DNA of 64,000 nt, taken from UBA6054 sp963975575 (GTDB lineage: Bacteria > Planctomycetota > Phycisphaerae > Phycisphaerales > UBA1924). Of this stretch, positions 17,538 to 26,176 are shown piece by piece. A program made the translations under genes and the position numbers. The stretch lies in NCBI GenBank assembly GCA_963975575.1, contig CAXBHL010000005.1, positions 62,001 through 126,000 of the forward strand, read 5' to 3'. The notes beneath the pieces were generated by a model. It worked only from the letters and a program-made list of their open reading frames with translations. It was not told where the DNA came from and made no database searches. Within the stretch, counting starts at the first letter, position 1; every line of letters starts with the position of its first letter.

Positions 17538-18290
17538 TCAGCGCCCGCCGGCGGCCTCGAAACGGCGCGAAACCTCGCCCCAGTTGACGACCTTCATGAA
17601 CGCCAGCAGGTAATCCGCCCGCCTGTTCTGGTAGTTCAGGTAGTACGCGTGCTCCCACACGTCCACGCCCAGCAGGGGGTCCGTCCCGGCGAACAGCGAG
17701 TCCTGCTGGTTGTGCATCTGGACGACCATCAGCCGGCCCGAGACCGACTCGCGCACGAGCCAGGCCCAGCCGGACCCCTCGACCGACGCCGCGCTGTCCC
17801 GGAAGAACTTCTCGAACTCCGCGTACGAGCCGAAATCGCGGCGGATCGCGTCCATCAGCGCGCCGCCGGGCTCACCGCCGCCCCCGGACTGCGGCGGGGC
17901 CATGTTCGCCCAGAACAGCGTGTGGTTGACGTGCCCGCCCGCGTTGAAGCTGAGCCGGCGCAGCCAGTACTCGAGCACGCCCGGGTCGCCCCCGCCGCCA
18001 CGGATCTCGGCCAGCTTGGCCACCGCCGTGTTGAGCCCGTTGACGTAGCCTTGGTGATGCTTCTCGTGGTGGATCCGCATCGTCGTCGCGTCGATGTGCG
18101 GCTGCAGCGCGTCATAGGCGTACGGCAGATCCGGCAGCACGTACGTGCCCGACCCGGCGTCCCAGCCGAGCGCATCCGCCTCCAAAGCCGCCGGCGTGCG
18201 ACCACGGGCCGCGGCCGCCCCGGTCCCGAGCCCCAGGCCCGCCATCGCGCCCATCGTGCCGATCGCCTCGCGTCGGTTCATTGCGGTCAT
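17538..18290 (-). CDS. sodA: Superoxide dismutase, Fe/Mn family, Tat-exported, Mn-type residues
   Basis: The protein has 250 residues. The start at 18290 has GGAG six bases upstream. The N-terminus carries a twin-arginine signal (MTAMNRREAIGTMGAMAG...). The SOD fold follows with four predicted metal ligands: H65 (LQPHIDATT), H123 (VNHTLFW), D210 and H214 (DVWEHAYYLNY). The GGHVNHT and HNQQDS segments resemble manganese rather than iron enzymes, where Gly and a C-terminal Gln replace the Ala/Gln pattern. It converts superoxide to hydrogen peroxide and oxygen, here outside the cytosol after Tat export of the folded, metal-loaded protein. Confidence 0.93.
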   Translation of the reverse strand: MTAMNRREAIGTMGAMAGLGLGTGAAAARGRTPAALEADALGWDAGSGTYVLPDLPYAYDALQPHIDATTMRIHHEKHHQGYVNGLNTAVAKLAEIRGGGGDPGVLEYWLRRLSFNAGGHVNHTLFWANMAPPQSGGGGEPGGALMDAIRRDFGSYAEFEKFFRDSAASVEGSGWAWLVRESVSGRLMVVQMHNQQDSLFAGTDPLLGVDVWEHAYYLNYQNRRADYLLAFMKVVNWGEVSRRFEAAGGR

Positions 18291-18322
18291 CTATGTCTCC
18301 TTTCGAACAGAACCCGGCGGGA

Positions 18323-18916
18323 TCAGTTCTGTCGCCCTTCGATCGCGGCGATCAGGCACCCGCTCGCAAGGATCAACAGGTCGTCGAGGTGTTCGTCTTC
18401 CATCAACGGCGAGATTCCCAGCCGATAAACGAACGGGTTGAAGTGCTGGCGGTACTTTGACAACTCCGCCCCGTCGGCCGAGCGGACCATCGCGTACCGC
18501 TGCGGGAACAGCAGCGAGGCGTAATCGATGAAACGCCGGGCGAACGGGGCGAAGCCGCCCTGCTCGCTCAGCACCGCCACCTGACGGCCCTCGGCGTCGA
18601 ACACCAGCCACTCGTCCCGCACGAAAGACGACTTCATCCCCTTCCGACGCATGCTGCCCAGCGACTCGCCGGAAGGAAGCTGCACGTCGAAGGTCACGCC
18701 GAAGTCGATCACGCTCCGGGCCCGCAGCACGAGCAGCGTCTCGGACCGCGATTCGTCCGTGTAGAGGCGGATGTCCTCGCGGAGCTTGAAGGCCTTCTGG
18801 TGGCAGAACGCCACCACTCCCCCCGATTCGTCGTAGACATGGAACTTGGCCCCGAAGATCGTGAGCACCTTGCGACGGATGGTGTACTTCTCGCCAGGGG
18901 CGGGTTTGAATGCCAC
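18323..18916 (-). CDS. LURP-one-related / scramblase-like family protein
   Basis: The protein has 197 residues from a GTG at 18916 (VAFKPAPGEKYTIRRKVLTI), preceded by CGGAG eight bases upstream; the frame is open to an ATG at 19006. The pattern KYTIRRKVLTIFGAKFHVYD, GVVAFCHQKAFKLREDIRLY, DFQV-like DFGVTFDVQLPSGESLGSM and RRKGMKSSFVRDEWLVFD is the 12-stranded beta-barrel repeat of the LURP-one/Tubby-C family, usually about 160-200 residues. Its cellular function in bacteria is not established. The final part (LDDLLILASGCLIAAIEG) is a hydrophobic helix, perhaps a membrane anchor. Confidence 0.75.
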   Translation of the reverse strand: MAFKPAPGEKYTIRRKVLTIFGAKFHVYDESGGVVAFCHQKAFKLREDIRLYTDESRSETLLVLRARSVIDFGVTFDVQLPSGESLGSMRRKGMKSSFVRDEWLVFDAEGRQVAVLSEQGGFAPFARRFIDYASLLFPQRYAMVRSADGAELSKYRQHFNPFVYRLGISPLMEDEHLDDLLILASGCLIAAIEGRQN

Positions 18917-19029
18917 GCGATGACTCCGCTGTGTGTGCCCCGGATTGGCCCGGGCGACCCCAAACGGGGGAAGGCGAGCGGGGGGGACGGGGTGATCGTA
19001 CCACACTCAAGGGGGACGCGGGACCAACG

Positions 19030-19060
19030 AAAAACGGGCGGGACCGGATGGTCCCGCCCG
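19030..19060 (-). terminator. Rho-independent terminator of the rpsB-tsf operon
   Basis: On the minus strand CGGGCGGGACC and its complement form an 11-bp stem (19035-19045 with 19050-19060), followed by five T residues (19034-19030). It lies 26 bases after the tsf stop. Confidence 0.88.
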
Positions 19061-19085
19061 CGTGAGCGATCCGCGTGCGACGCGA

Positions 19086-19907
19086 TCAGTTGGCCTCGCC
19101 AACCTCCCAGCGTCGGAAGTTCTTGAGCGAGCCGCCGGCGCCGACGACCTCCTTGACGGACTTGGAGGGGTCCATCACGAAGGCCTGCTCGGTCAGGGCG
19201 ACCTCGGCGAAGAACTTGCGCATGCCGCCCTCGACCATCTTCTCGGCGATCTCGCGCGGCTTGCCGCTCTCGACCGCCTGCTCGATGCGGAACTTGCGCT
19301 CCTTCTCGACCAGATCGCTGGGGATGTCGTTGGCGGTCAGCCCCAGGGGGCGGGGGAACGCGGCGGTCACGTGCATGGCGATCTGGCGGAGGGTGTCCTC
19401 GGCGACGTCGCCCTCGGCCTCGATCAGCACGCCGGTCTTGCCGTCGTGGTGGACGTACTTGCCGTACACCGTCTTGTTGCCCGAGGCGTCGAGCTTCTCG
19501 ACGCGCCCGATCGAGATGTTCTCGCCGGTGCTGATGCGGATGTCGTCGATCAGCGCGACCATCTCCGGGGTCGGCTCGGACGAGCCGGCCGGGGCGGCCA
19601 GGGCCATCTCGGCGAGCTTCTTGGTGATGCCGATGAACTTGTCGTTCTTGGCGGTGAAGTCGGTCTCGGCCCGGAGTTCGACGATGGAGGCCGCGCTGCC
19701 GTCGCCGGCCACGGCGACCTCGATGCGACCCTCGCCCGCGGCGCGGTCCATCTTGGACTCCATCTTGCCCTTGAGCTCCTTGCGGAGCAGATCCTCGGCC
19801 TTCTCGACGTCGCCGCCGGCCTCGATCAGGGCCTTCTTGCAGGCCATCATTGCGAGCCCGGTTTTGTTCCGGAGGCTCATCACGTCCTTGGCGTTGATTT
19901 CAGCCAT
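19086..19907 (-). CDS. tsf: Elongation factor Ts
   Basis: The protein has 273 residues. The N-terminal EF-Ts signature is complete: AKDVMSLRNKTGLAMMACKK, then ALIEAGGDVEKAEDLLRK, and the core RAETDFTAKNDKF (TDFV/TAKN motif that contacts EF-Tu). It exchanges GDP for GTP on EF-Tu. GGGAGAG precedes the ATG. The gene follows rpsB by 83 bases on the same strand, the classic bacterial rpsB-tsf order, and is closed by a terminator. Confidence 0.97.
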   Translation of the reverse strand: MAEINAKDVMSLRNKTGLAMMACKKALIEAGGDVEKAEDLLRKELKGKMESKMDRAAGEGRIEVAVAGDGSAASIVELRAETDFTAKNDKFIGITKKLAEMALAAPAGSSEPTPEMVALIDDIRISTGENISIGRVEKLDASGNKTVYGKYVHHDGKTGVLIEAEGDVAEDTLRQIAMHVTAAFPRPLGLTANDIPSDLVEKERKFRIEQAVESGKPREIAEKMVEGGMRKFFAEVALTEQAFVMDPSKSVKEVVGAGGSLKNFRRWEVGEAN

Positions 19908-19990
19908 GGTGGGTACTCTCCCGTCGTTGTCGTTCTTCGAGGACCCCGCGTGTGGTGGGGGCCCGGTGGATGTCTCGTTCGGTCAGTGAA

Positions 19991-20833
19991 TCAGGATTCG
20001 GCCTTGGCCGGCTCGGCGTCGACGCCCGCGTCAACCTCGGGGCGGCCCGAAGCCGCGTCGTCGGCGCGGAACTGGGCCCGGCGGCTGCGACGGGGCCCGC
20101 CCGACTCGCCCGAGGCCTGCGACTCGTCGCTTCCCTCGCCGGTCTCGACCCGCATCTGCTTGCCGTCGGCGATGGCCTTGCACAGCTCGCGGACGATCAC
20201 GTCGATCGAACGCATCGAGTCGTCGTTGCCGGGGATGGCCACGTCGACCAGCTCGGGGTCGCCGTCGGTGTCGATCAGGCACACCGTGGGGATGCCCAGC
20301 TTGCGGGCCTCGCGGAGGGCGTTGATCTCGCGGTTGACGTCGATGGCGACCATCACGCCGGGCATCTTGTGCATGCTGCGGATGCCGTCGAGGTTGCGCT
20401 TGATCTTCTTCATCTCACGCCGGAGCTGGCTCTCCATCTTCTTGGAGTAGCTCTGGAAGTTGTCGTTGGCCTCGATGGTCTCGAGCTCCTCGAGCCGCTT
20501 GAGCCGGGTGCGGATGGTGCGGAAGTTGGTCAGGGTGCCGCCGAGCCAGCGCTCGGTCACGTAGTGCATCTGCACGTCGGCGACGCGCTGCTCGATCACG
20601 CCCTTGGCCTGGCGCTTGGTGCCCACGAAGCACACGTCCTTGCCTTGGCTGACGGTGCGCGTGATCAGCTTCTTGGCGAGCAGGAGGCCCTTGACGGTCT
20701 CCTTGATGTCGATGATGTGGATGCCGTTGCGCTTGCCGTAGATGTACGAGCCCATCTTGGGGTTCCAGCCGCTGGAACGCTGTCCGAAGTGGATACCCGA
20801 TTCGATCAGGTCCTGCACGAGTGGGTTGGCCAT
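19991..20833 (-). CDS. rpsB: 30S ribosomal protein S2
   Basis: The protein has 280 residues starting MANPLVQDLIESGIHFGQRS. The upstream in-frame extension to 21103 lies in the transcript leader and is not translated in my view. Conserved S2 blocks are HFGQRSSGWNPKMGSYIYG, GIHIIDIKETVKGLLLAKKL, CFVGTKRQAK, ERWLGGTLTNFRTIRTRLKR and GIPTVCLIDTDGDPELVDVAIPGNDD. The last 50 residues are an acidic, Arg/Ser/Ala-rich tail not present in E. coli S2. Ribosomal S2 binds the 30S subunit together with S1. Confidence 0.97.
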   Translation of the reverse strand: MANPLVQDLIESGIHFGQRSSGWNPKMGSYIYGKRNGIHIIDIKETVKGLLLAKKLITRTVSQGKDVCFVGTKRQAKGVIEQRVADVQMHYVTERWLGGTLTNFRTIRTRLKRLEELETIEANDNFQSYSKKMESQLRREMKKIKRNLDGIRSMHKMPGVMVAIDVNREINALREARKLGIPTVCLIDTDGDPELVDVAIPGNDDSMRSIDVIVRELCKAIADGKQMRVETGEGSDESQASGESGGPRRSRRAQFRADDAASGRPEVDAGVDAEPAKAES

Positions 20834-21049
20834 GGCGATCTTCTTTCGTTCGAGTTCAGCGACACCCGCGTCAGGACCGGTCCCGCACGCGTCAGGGCGC
20901 TTCGGTGGTAAACCCGCCTCCGGAACCTCAAGGGTCCGGTTCGGCGCGTTCCTTGCGAAAACAACAGCGGCCCGTACACCGAGCCCGGCGGCCTGATCTC
21001 CGGTCGGACCAGACCCCACAGTATAGAAACCGACCCCTTCCAAAGGCAA
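20834..21049 (-). promoter_or_regulatory. rpsB promoter and about 180-nt leader
   Basis: A sigma70-type promoter is visible on the minus strand: -35 TTGCCT (21049-21044), 18-base spacer, -10 TATACT (21025-21020). Transcription would begin near 21013, giving a leader of about 180 nt before ATG 20833. The leader contains an inverted repeat GAACC/GGTTC and the self-complementary ACCGGT, so autoregulation by S2 is possible but not shown. The ribosome binding site is weak (AAAGAAG). Confidence 0.6.
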
Positions 21050-21217
21050 GAAACCGCCCGCCACCATCCTTCCCAAACAGACCCCGCCCGATCCAACCCA
21101 CACAACCGGCTCCCGTCACCCGTCTCGACGGTCCCCGGGGCCAAGATTCCCGGGGAGGATCCGCTGGCCCGCGGCCACGGGCGGCGGAGGACCACGGCTT
21201 GTTGTGCCGAAGCGCCC

Positions 21218-21245
21218 TTGTCGCTGCGCCGCCCGCCGCTAGAAT
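21218..21245 (+). promoter_or_regulatory. Promoter of tRNA-Val
   Basis: A -35-like TTGTCG (21218-21223), 16-base spacer and -10 TAGAAT (21240-21245) lie just before the tRNA, whose first base is at 21257. Confidence 0.6.
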
Positions 21246-21256
21246 GGCTGCGAATC

Positions 21257-21330
21257 GGGCGCATAGCTCAGTTGGCTAGAGCGCTGCCGTCACATGGCAG
21301 AGGTCACTGGTTCGAGTCCAGTTGCGCCTA
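21257..21330 (+). tRNA. tRNA-Val (anticodon CAC)
   Basis: A full 74-base cloverleaf can be drawn: acceptor GGGCGCA/TGCGCCT with one G-U pair, D arm GCTC/GAGC, anticodon arm CTGCC-GTCACAT-GGCAG with anticodon CAC, five-base variable loop, T arm ACTGG-TTCGAGT-CCAGT, discriminator A. CCA is not encoded. A promoter and a terminator flank it. Confidence 0.96.
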
Positions 21331-21341
21331 TTCAGCCCACC

Positions 21342-21377
21342 GGGGACCGACATCTTGTCGGTCCCCGTGGCCGTTTT
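21342..21377 (+). terminator. Rho-independent terminator after tRNA-Val
   Basis: GGGGACCGAC (21342-21351) pairs with GTCGGTCCCC (21357-21366) across a 5-base loop; the stem extends through CCAC/GTGG with one bulged base. TTTT follows at 21374-21377. Confidence 0.8.
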
Positions 21378-21406
21378 GGGCCGACGCGAGCAGGGCCGAT
21401 CCCAAG

Positions 21407-21433
21407 AAAACGCCCCGCCGGTGTGGCGGGGCG
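21407..21433 (-). terminator. Rho-independent terminator of the subtilase gene
   Basis: On the minus strand CGCCCCGCC and GGCGGGGCG form a 9-bp stem (21433-21425 with 21419-21411) followed by TTTT (21410-21407). Confidence 0.85.
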
Positions 21434-21462
21434 TCTGGCGATTCTGATTTTATCCGGACCGA

Positions 21463-24303
21463 TCAGATCGGGCGGACGGTGGGGTCGTTCGGGTTGACGG
21501 CGGGAGGACTGATTGGACGCCCACCGGGCCCGCCGCCTCCGCCGCCGTTGCAGTATCCAGGAATCCAGATGCTGCGGAAGAACAGGATGTCCGAGAAGTT
21601 CAGCAACCCGTCACCGTTCACGTCGGCTGCCAGGTCGCCATCGAGGTACCACTGGAAGAAGAGCTGCATGTCGGCCGTGTTCACCACGCCGTCGCCATTC
21701 AGGTCGCCCGGGCAGCTGGTGAGGATGGCGGGGCAGGATAGCGTCGGCGGAATGCCCGTCTGCGTGCCGTAGATGACCATCTTGAAGCTCGTCAGAGTCT
21801 TGGCGGAGTGGTCAAAGAACGCGCCGCCGGGCATGCCGAGCGGGCCGAGCAGCGTGACGTTCTCCTCGCCTGGATCGTCGTCGCCGGGCAGCGTGCCCTC
21901 GGGCGTTTCTTCGTCCGGACGGAAGTCCTGCAGGTACAGGTTCCAGGTGCCGCCGGAGATCTCACCCCAGTGCTTGTAGGTCGTGAACTTGTACTCCTGG
22001 TAGGCCTGATTCGTGTTCACGCCGCTGGAGTCGGCGCGGGGGATCGCGATGGGCGAGACGGACCCGCGGGGTGACTCGAGCACGAGGAACAGGTCGCCCG
22101 CCCCCGCGCCGCTGATGGTCAGCGTGATCTCCACGGTCTCGACCATGTAGTTCTCACGGACGCACGCGAGGCCGGTCACGGAACCGTTCGGCAGTTCCCG
22201 GGCCGCGGAGACTACAGCGCCCGGAACCAGCCGGAACAGGATCTTGGGCTCATCGTCGGTGCCGATGTTGCCGAGTTCCTCGAACGTGGCGTCGGGAACT
22301 TCGACCGACTGCTCGATCGTGCCCGAGTCAAGGGCGTACAGCTTCGGCAGCGTGCCCCACGACGACGCCGCGGCGACGGCGGCCTCGGCGTCGATCACGC
22401 CGAACCCGTATTGGTCGCTGTGCAGCACGTCGCCCGAGTTGACCTGCCAGAAGGTCGGGTTCTGGATGTTGGGGTCGTCCGGATCGGCCTGACCGTACCC
22501 GAACAGGTTTGTCCAGTAGGTGGCGACCGGATCAAAGTTGATCGGGACGGAGGTCTGCTGGAAGATGTGCTGGATGTCGCGGATGCTCAGGCCCGGGTTG
22601 GCCTCGAGCATGAGCGCGATGATGCCGCTGACGATCGGCGAGGCCGCGCTGGTACCGCCGAAGAAGCAGGTCAGCCCGTCGATCGTGTTGAGGGGGGCGG
22701 GGCAGTCGCTGCCGGTCCCGATCGGAGCCGTCGTGGTGATCCCGCGGCCGGAGGCCGTGCTGCCGTAACCGCCCGGGCCGTACGCGGCGTCCAGGTCGGC
22801 ACCGGCAGAGTATCCGCCCGCGATGATCGAGGTGCCGGTCGTGGAGTAGCCCGCCAGTTCATTCGTCTCGCCGACCGCCGAGATCGCGAAGGTGAACGGA
22901 TGCCCGGCGGCCTCCCAGTACTCAGCCCGGTCGCCCATCATCCCGGAGTACCGCCAGCCGAGGCCGTCGGAACCGTCGACATTGAAGTCGTCCGGCCCAC
23001 CATCGACGCTGGTATCCGGGATATCCAGGAAGCCGAACTGAGGCAGGCTGACCGCGTTGCCGATCTGGAACCGGTTCCAGCCTTGGAAATGGCCCGCGTT
23101 ACCAGCGGCGAAGACGAACACCCGGCCCTCGCGGCTGCGGCCGAGATCGATCCCTCGCTCGATCGCCAGCTCCTCAAACGCGGCCATCGGCACGCGCCGC
23201 ACCGAGGGCAGCGTAACCTCGAAGTTGTCATCACTGATCGGGAAGATTCCGACGGGACCCTGAATGGGAAAAGAAACGTTGACCGGTCCCCAGGAGTTGT
23301 TGATGATGTCGATGTCCTGCAGCTTGTGGCCCCAAGCCTCGGCGGTCTCGATCGTGCTGCCGTTCCGCAGCGCGGCAAGCTGAGCGCCGTAGGCGACGCC
23401 GCGTCCGAACGCGCCGTTGTCGGCGGTGGCCGCGACCAGACCCGCGACCGCGGTCTCGTGGCTCACATCGATCTGGAACGGGTCAGTGATCTGCGAGAGA
23501 CTCTGGTTGAAGTTGGCGAACAGATCGGTGTGGACCGTGTCGGAGTAGTCGTAGCCGGGGACCGCCAGGTTGTCGGGGTCGTACGGCGACGTGAAACTGC
23601 CGCGGTTCGCTTCGAGGATCCCGACCACCACGCCGTTCCCGGTGACACCGGTATCGTGCACGGCCTGGATGTTGTGGTCGGCGGCCGGCGACGAGGCGTT
23701 GTTAATGTGCCACTGCCGGCTCAGGGCAGGATCACCACCGCCGCCGCGGGCCGACCGATACTCCCGCGGCTGCTCCTGATTGACGAACGAGTTCTGGATC
23801 CCGGGCACGGCACGAACCAGTTCGGTCGCCCGGATGGCGTTGCGCACGGTCCGCAGGTCCAGCGAGTAAACCCCCTCCAGGCTCGCGGACTCGATCAGCA
23901 TGTTCGCGTTCAGCCAGGGGTACTGCGCCCGCAGCGTCTCGACCGCGGCCAGCGCAGCGTCCCGCGATTCGGCGGCGAACACCAGTTCGCCGTACACCAC
24001 GTGCCGAGGCGCCTGCGCCTCCAGCACGCCCGGGAACCCGGCGGTGTCCACCGCCACCGAGGCGTACGCGTTCGGGTTCTCGACCTTCAGGCTCAGGTAC
24101 GACCCGGAGCCCTGCGGCACCAGCATCCGTTCGGCCGTCTGCACGCCCGTGCCGGATTTGGCGGGTCTCGCGCCGGTCGCCGGGGCCTGAGGCTGGGCCA
24201 ATGCGCCCATGGAAAGCCCGCTCACCGCGATCAGGGCGAACGCCAGAGACCGACGCTCGGACAGGCCATCGCCGCGGCCGGCGTTCCAGAAATTCATATG
24301 CAT
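21463..24303 (-). CDS. Secreted S8 subtilase with P/Homo-B domain and dockerin-like C-terminus
   Basis: The protein has 946 residues from ATG 24303, which has AGGAG seven bases upstream (the frame is open to 24354). A signal peptide (about residues 15-37, ending MGALAQ) and a propeptide-like region precede the peptidase domain. Catalytic His is H282 (DVSHETAVAGLVA), Ser is S552 (GGTSAASPIVSG) and the oxyanion Asn lies in INNSWGP. At the aspartate position the sequence reads VVGILEANRG, so Glu (E231) replaces the usual Asp. A P/Homo-B beta-sandwich follows (ITLTISGAGAGDLFLVLESP, HWGEISGGTWNLYLQDF). The C-terminus holds a calcium-binding dockerin-like pair, GDLNGDGVVNTADMQLFF and ADVNGDGLLNFSDILFF, and a Gly/Pro tail. 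Confidence 0.92.
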   Translation of the reverse strand: MHMNFWNAGRGDGLSERRSLAFALIAVSGLSMGALAQPQAPATGARPAKSGTGVQTAERMLVPQGSGSYLSLKVENPNAYASVAVDTAGFPGVLEAQAPRHVVYGELVFAAESRDAALAAVETLRAQYPWLNANMLIESASLEGVYSLDLRTVRNAIRATELVRAVPGIQNSFVNQEQPREYRSARGGGGDPALSRQWHINNASSPAADHNIQAVHDTGVTGNGVVVGILEANRGSFTSPYDPDNLAVPGYDYSDTVHTDLFANFNQSLSQITDPFQIDVSHETAVAGLVAATADNGAFGRGVAYGAQLAALRNGSTIETAEAWGHKLQDIDIINNSWGPVNVSFPIQGPVGIFPISDDNFEVTLPSVRRVPMAAFEELAIERGIDLGRSREGRVFVFAAGNAGHFQGWNRFQIGNAVSLPQFGFLDIPDTSVDGGPDDFNVDGSDGLGWRYSGMMGDRAEYWEAAGHPFTFAISAVGETNELAGYSTTGTSIIAGGYSAGADLDAAYGPGGYGSTASGRGITTTAPIGTGSDCPAPLNTIDGLTCFFGGTSAASPIVSGIIALMLEANPGLSIRDIQHIFQQTSVPINFDPVATYWTNLFGYGQADPDDPNIQNPTFWQVNSGDVLHSDQYGFGVIDAEAAVAAASSWGTLPKLYALDSGTIEQSVEVPDATFEELGNIGTDDEPKILFRLVPGAVVSAARELPNGSVTGLACVRENYMVETVEITLTISGAGAGDLFLVLESPRGSVSPIAIPRADSSGVNTNQAYQEYKFTTYKHWGEISGGTWNLYLQDFRPDEETPEGTLPGDDDPGEENVTLLGPLGMPGGAFFDHSAKTLTSFKMVIYGTQTGIPPTLSCPAILTSCPGDLNGDGVVNTADMQLFFQWYLDGDLAADVNGDGLLNFSDILFFRSIWIPGYCNGGGGGGPGGRPISPPAVNPNDPTVRPI

Positions 24304-24363
24304 CAATACGCTCCTGAGGCTTCTTCTCGATCGACGGAACGACCCGAGGGACATCGTGTGGTG

Positions 24364-24369
24364 ATTCTA
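24364..24369 (-). promoter_or_regulatory. -10 element of the subtilase gene
   Basis: TAGAAT on the minus strand (complement of 24364-24369) would start transcription near 24357, giving a leader of about 54 nt that carries the AGGAG site. No clear -35 hexamer is present. The 221-base gap 24304-24524 shows no other element I can support. Confidence 0.4.
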
Positions 24370-24524
24370 TCGGCAAACGCCCGGGAAATCATGCCGGGGT
24401 GCTCCCGGCCTCTTCCCAGCCCCGCGGGAGGGCCGGCAACGGCTCCCGGGGCCGTTGAAAGTCCATACGCGGCCTCGCACGCCCGGTTGCCACGTCCGGG
24501 CCCATCTCGGCCCAAAATCCGGGC

Positions 24525-25994
24525 TCAATCCTGATCCGGCTCGGTCATCGAGCGGGGGTCGAGCAACTCTTCCAGTCTGGCCTCGCCCACCAGTTTCTGC
24601 TCGATCGCCAACGCCCGCACGGTCTTGCCCTGCTCGTACGCTTGGTAGGCCAGCTTGGCCGAGGCGTCGTACCCGATCTCCGGAACCAGGCTGGTGCACA
24701 TCGCAAGCGAGCCCTCGATCAGCGCGGCGCAGCGGGCCTCGTCCGGCTCCAAATCCTTGAGAAGATTGGAGTTAAACGTATCGCAGGCCCCCGTCAGCAG
24801 GTTGATCGAATCGATCAGGTTGGCCGCCATCATGGGCATCGCCACGTTCAGGTCGATCAGCGAGCCCACCCCGCCCAAGCCGCCCGCGGTGATCGCGGCG
24901 TCGTTGCCGATGACCTGGCAGGCGACCATGACCACCGCCTCGCAGATCACCGGGTTGACCTTGCCCGGCATGATGCTCGAGCCGGGCTGAACCGCGGGCA
25001 GTTTCAGCTCCCCGATCCCGCAGCGCGGGCCGGAGCCCAGCCAACGGATATCGTTGGCGATCTTCGTGAGGCTGACCGCCACCGTCCGCAGCAGGCCCGA
25101 GACCTCAACGAACCCGTCCTTGGCGTGCTGGGCCTCGAAGTGGTTCTCCGCCTCGCGGAACGAGATGCCCGTGGACTGGCTCAACTCCTGGCAGACCAAC
25201 CCCGCAAACCGGGGGTGGGTATTGATGCCCGTGCCCACGGCGGTGCCGCCGATGGCCAGTTCGCCCAGCGTCGCGAGGGCCCGGATTAGGCGGTCCTCGG
25301 CGTGCCGCATCTGGGAGGCGTAGCCGCTGAACTCCTGGCCGAGCCGGATGGGGGTGGCGTCCTGAAGGTGGGTGCGCCCGATCTTGATCACCGAATCCCA
25401 CGCCTCCGCCTTGGCCTCGAGCTCATCCCCGAGGGCCCGGACGGCCGGGAGCAGCTTCTGCTGGATCGCCACGGCCGCCGCCACGTGCATCGCGGTGGGG
25501 AAGGTGTCGTTGCTCGACTGGCCCATGTTCACGTGGTCGTTGGGGTGGACCGCTGCGTCCTTCTTCAGATAGGCGGGGTCTTTGCTCGAGCCGATGGCGG
25601 CCCCGTTGTCCAGGCACACGAGGTTGGCGATGACCTCGTTGGCGTTCATGTTGGTGCTGGTGCCCGAGCCGGTCTGGAAAATGTCCACCGGGAAGTGCCG
25701 GGCGAGCCCGCCGCGATCCTTCAGACCGGCCAGGACGGTCCCGCAGGCGGCCTCGATCGCGTGGGCCTTGGGCTCGGGGAGCTTGCCGAGTTGCTGGTTG
25801 GCCCGGGCCGCGGCGGCCTTGAGCATCGCGTAGGCCCGGATCAACTCCCCGGGGACCGGCCGCCCGGAGATGGGGAAGTTGAGCACCGCCCGCTGGGTGG
25901 ACGCCCCGTAGAGCACGTCCGCGGGGACGGACATGGCACCCATGGAGTCCTTCTCGATCCGGGTCTGATCCGCCTGAGCCGCCGCCTGAGCCAT
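24525..25994 (-). CDS. fumC: Class II fumarate hydratase
   Basis: The protein has 489 residues, close to the usual 460-470. It has the superfamily signature GSSIMPGKVNPVICEA and the other conserved blocks: FQTGSGTSTNMNANEVIAN, NMGQSSNDTFPTAMHVAA and GRTHLQDATPIRLGQEFSGY. The N-terminal RIEKDSMGAMSVPADVLYGA...NFPISG is typical of fumarases. It reversibly hydrates fumarate to L-malate in the TCA cycle. AGGAG lies nine bases before ATG 25994. Aspartase belongs to the same superfamily and is a less likely alternative. Confidence 0.93.
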   Translation of the reverse strand: MAQAAAQADQTRIEKDSMGAMSVPADVLYGASTQRAVLNFPISGRPVPGELIRAYAMLKAAAARANQQLGKLPEPKAHAIEAACGTVLAGLKDRGGLARHFPVDIFQTGSGTSTNMNANEVIANLVCLDNGAAIGSSKDPAYLKKDAAVHPNDHVNMGQSSNDTFPTAMHVAAAVAIQQKLLPAVRALGDELEAKAEAWDSVIKIGRTHLQDATPIRLGQEFSGYASQMRHAEDRLIRALATLGELAIGGTAVGTGINTHPRFAGLVCQELSQSTGISFREAENHFEAQHAKDGFVEVSGLLRTVAVSLTKIANDIRWLGSGPRCGIGELKLPAVQPGSSIMPGKVNPVICEAVVMVACQVIGNDAAITAGGLGGVGSLIDLNVAMPMMAANLIDSINLLTGACDTFNSNLLKDLEPDEARCAALIEGSLAMCTSLVPEIGYDASAKLAYQAYEQGKTVRALAIEQKLVGEARLEELLDPRSMTEPDQD

Positions 25995-26176
25995 CCTTGC
26001 ACGCTCCTTTCGGGTGTTCGCGGTACGATCCTACCCGTCCGGGCACGCAACAACACGCGGTCGCGGACCGTATCAACCGGTGTGGAGCCGCGGCGGAGGT
26101 GCCTCCGCAGGCCCGCCCGCCGTTCCGCCGAAGCCCTTCCGACCGACCCTCCCCACGCCGACCCCGATCGGAGCCG

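Noticed and set aside
19987..20000. Near-copy of the TGAATC-NN-GATTCA palindrome (TGAATCAGGATTCG)
   Set aside because: It lies at the stop codon of rpsB and has one mismatch. It is probably a codon coincidence and not an operator.
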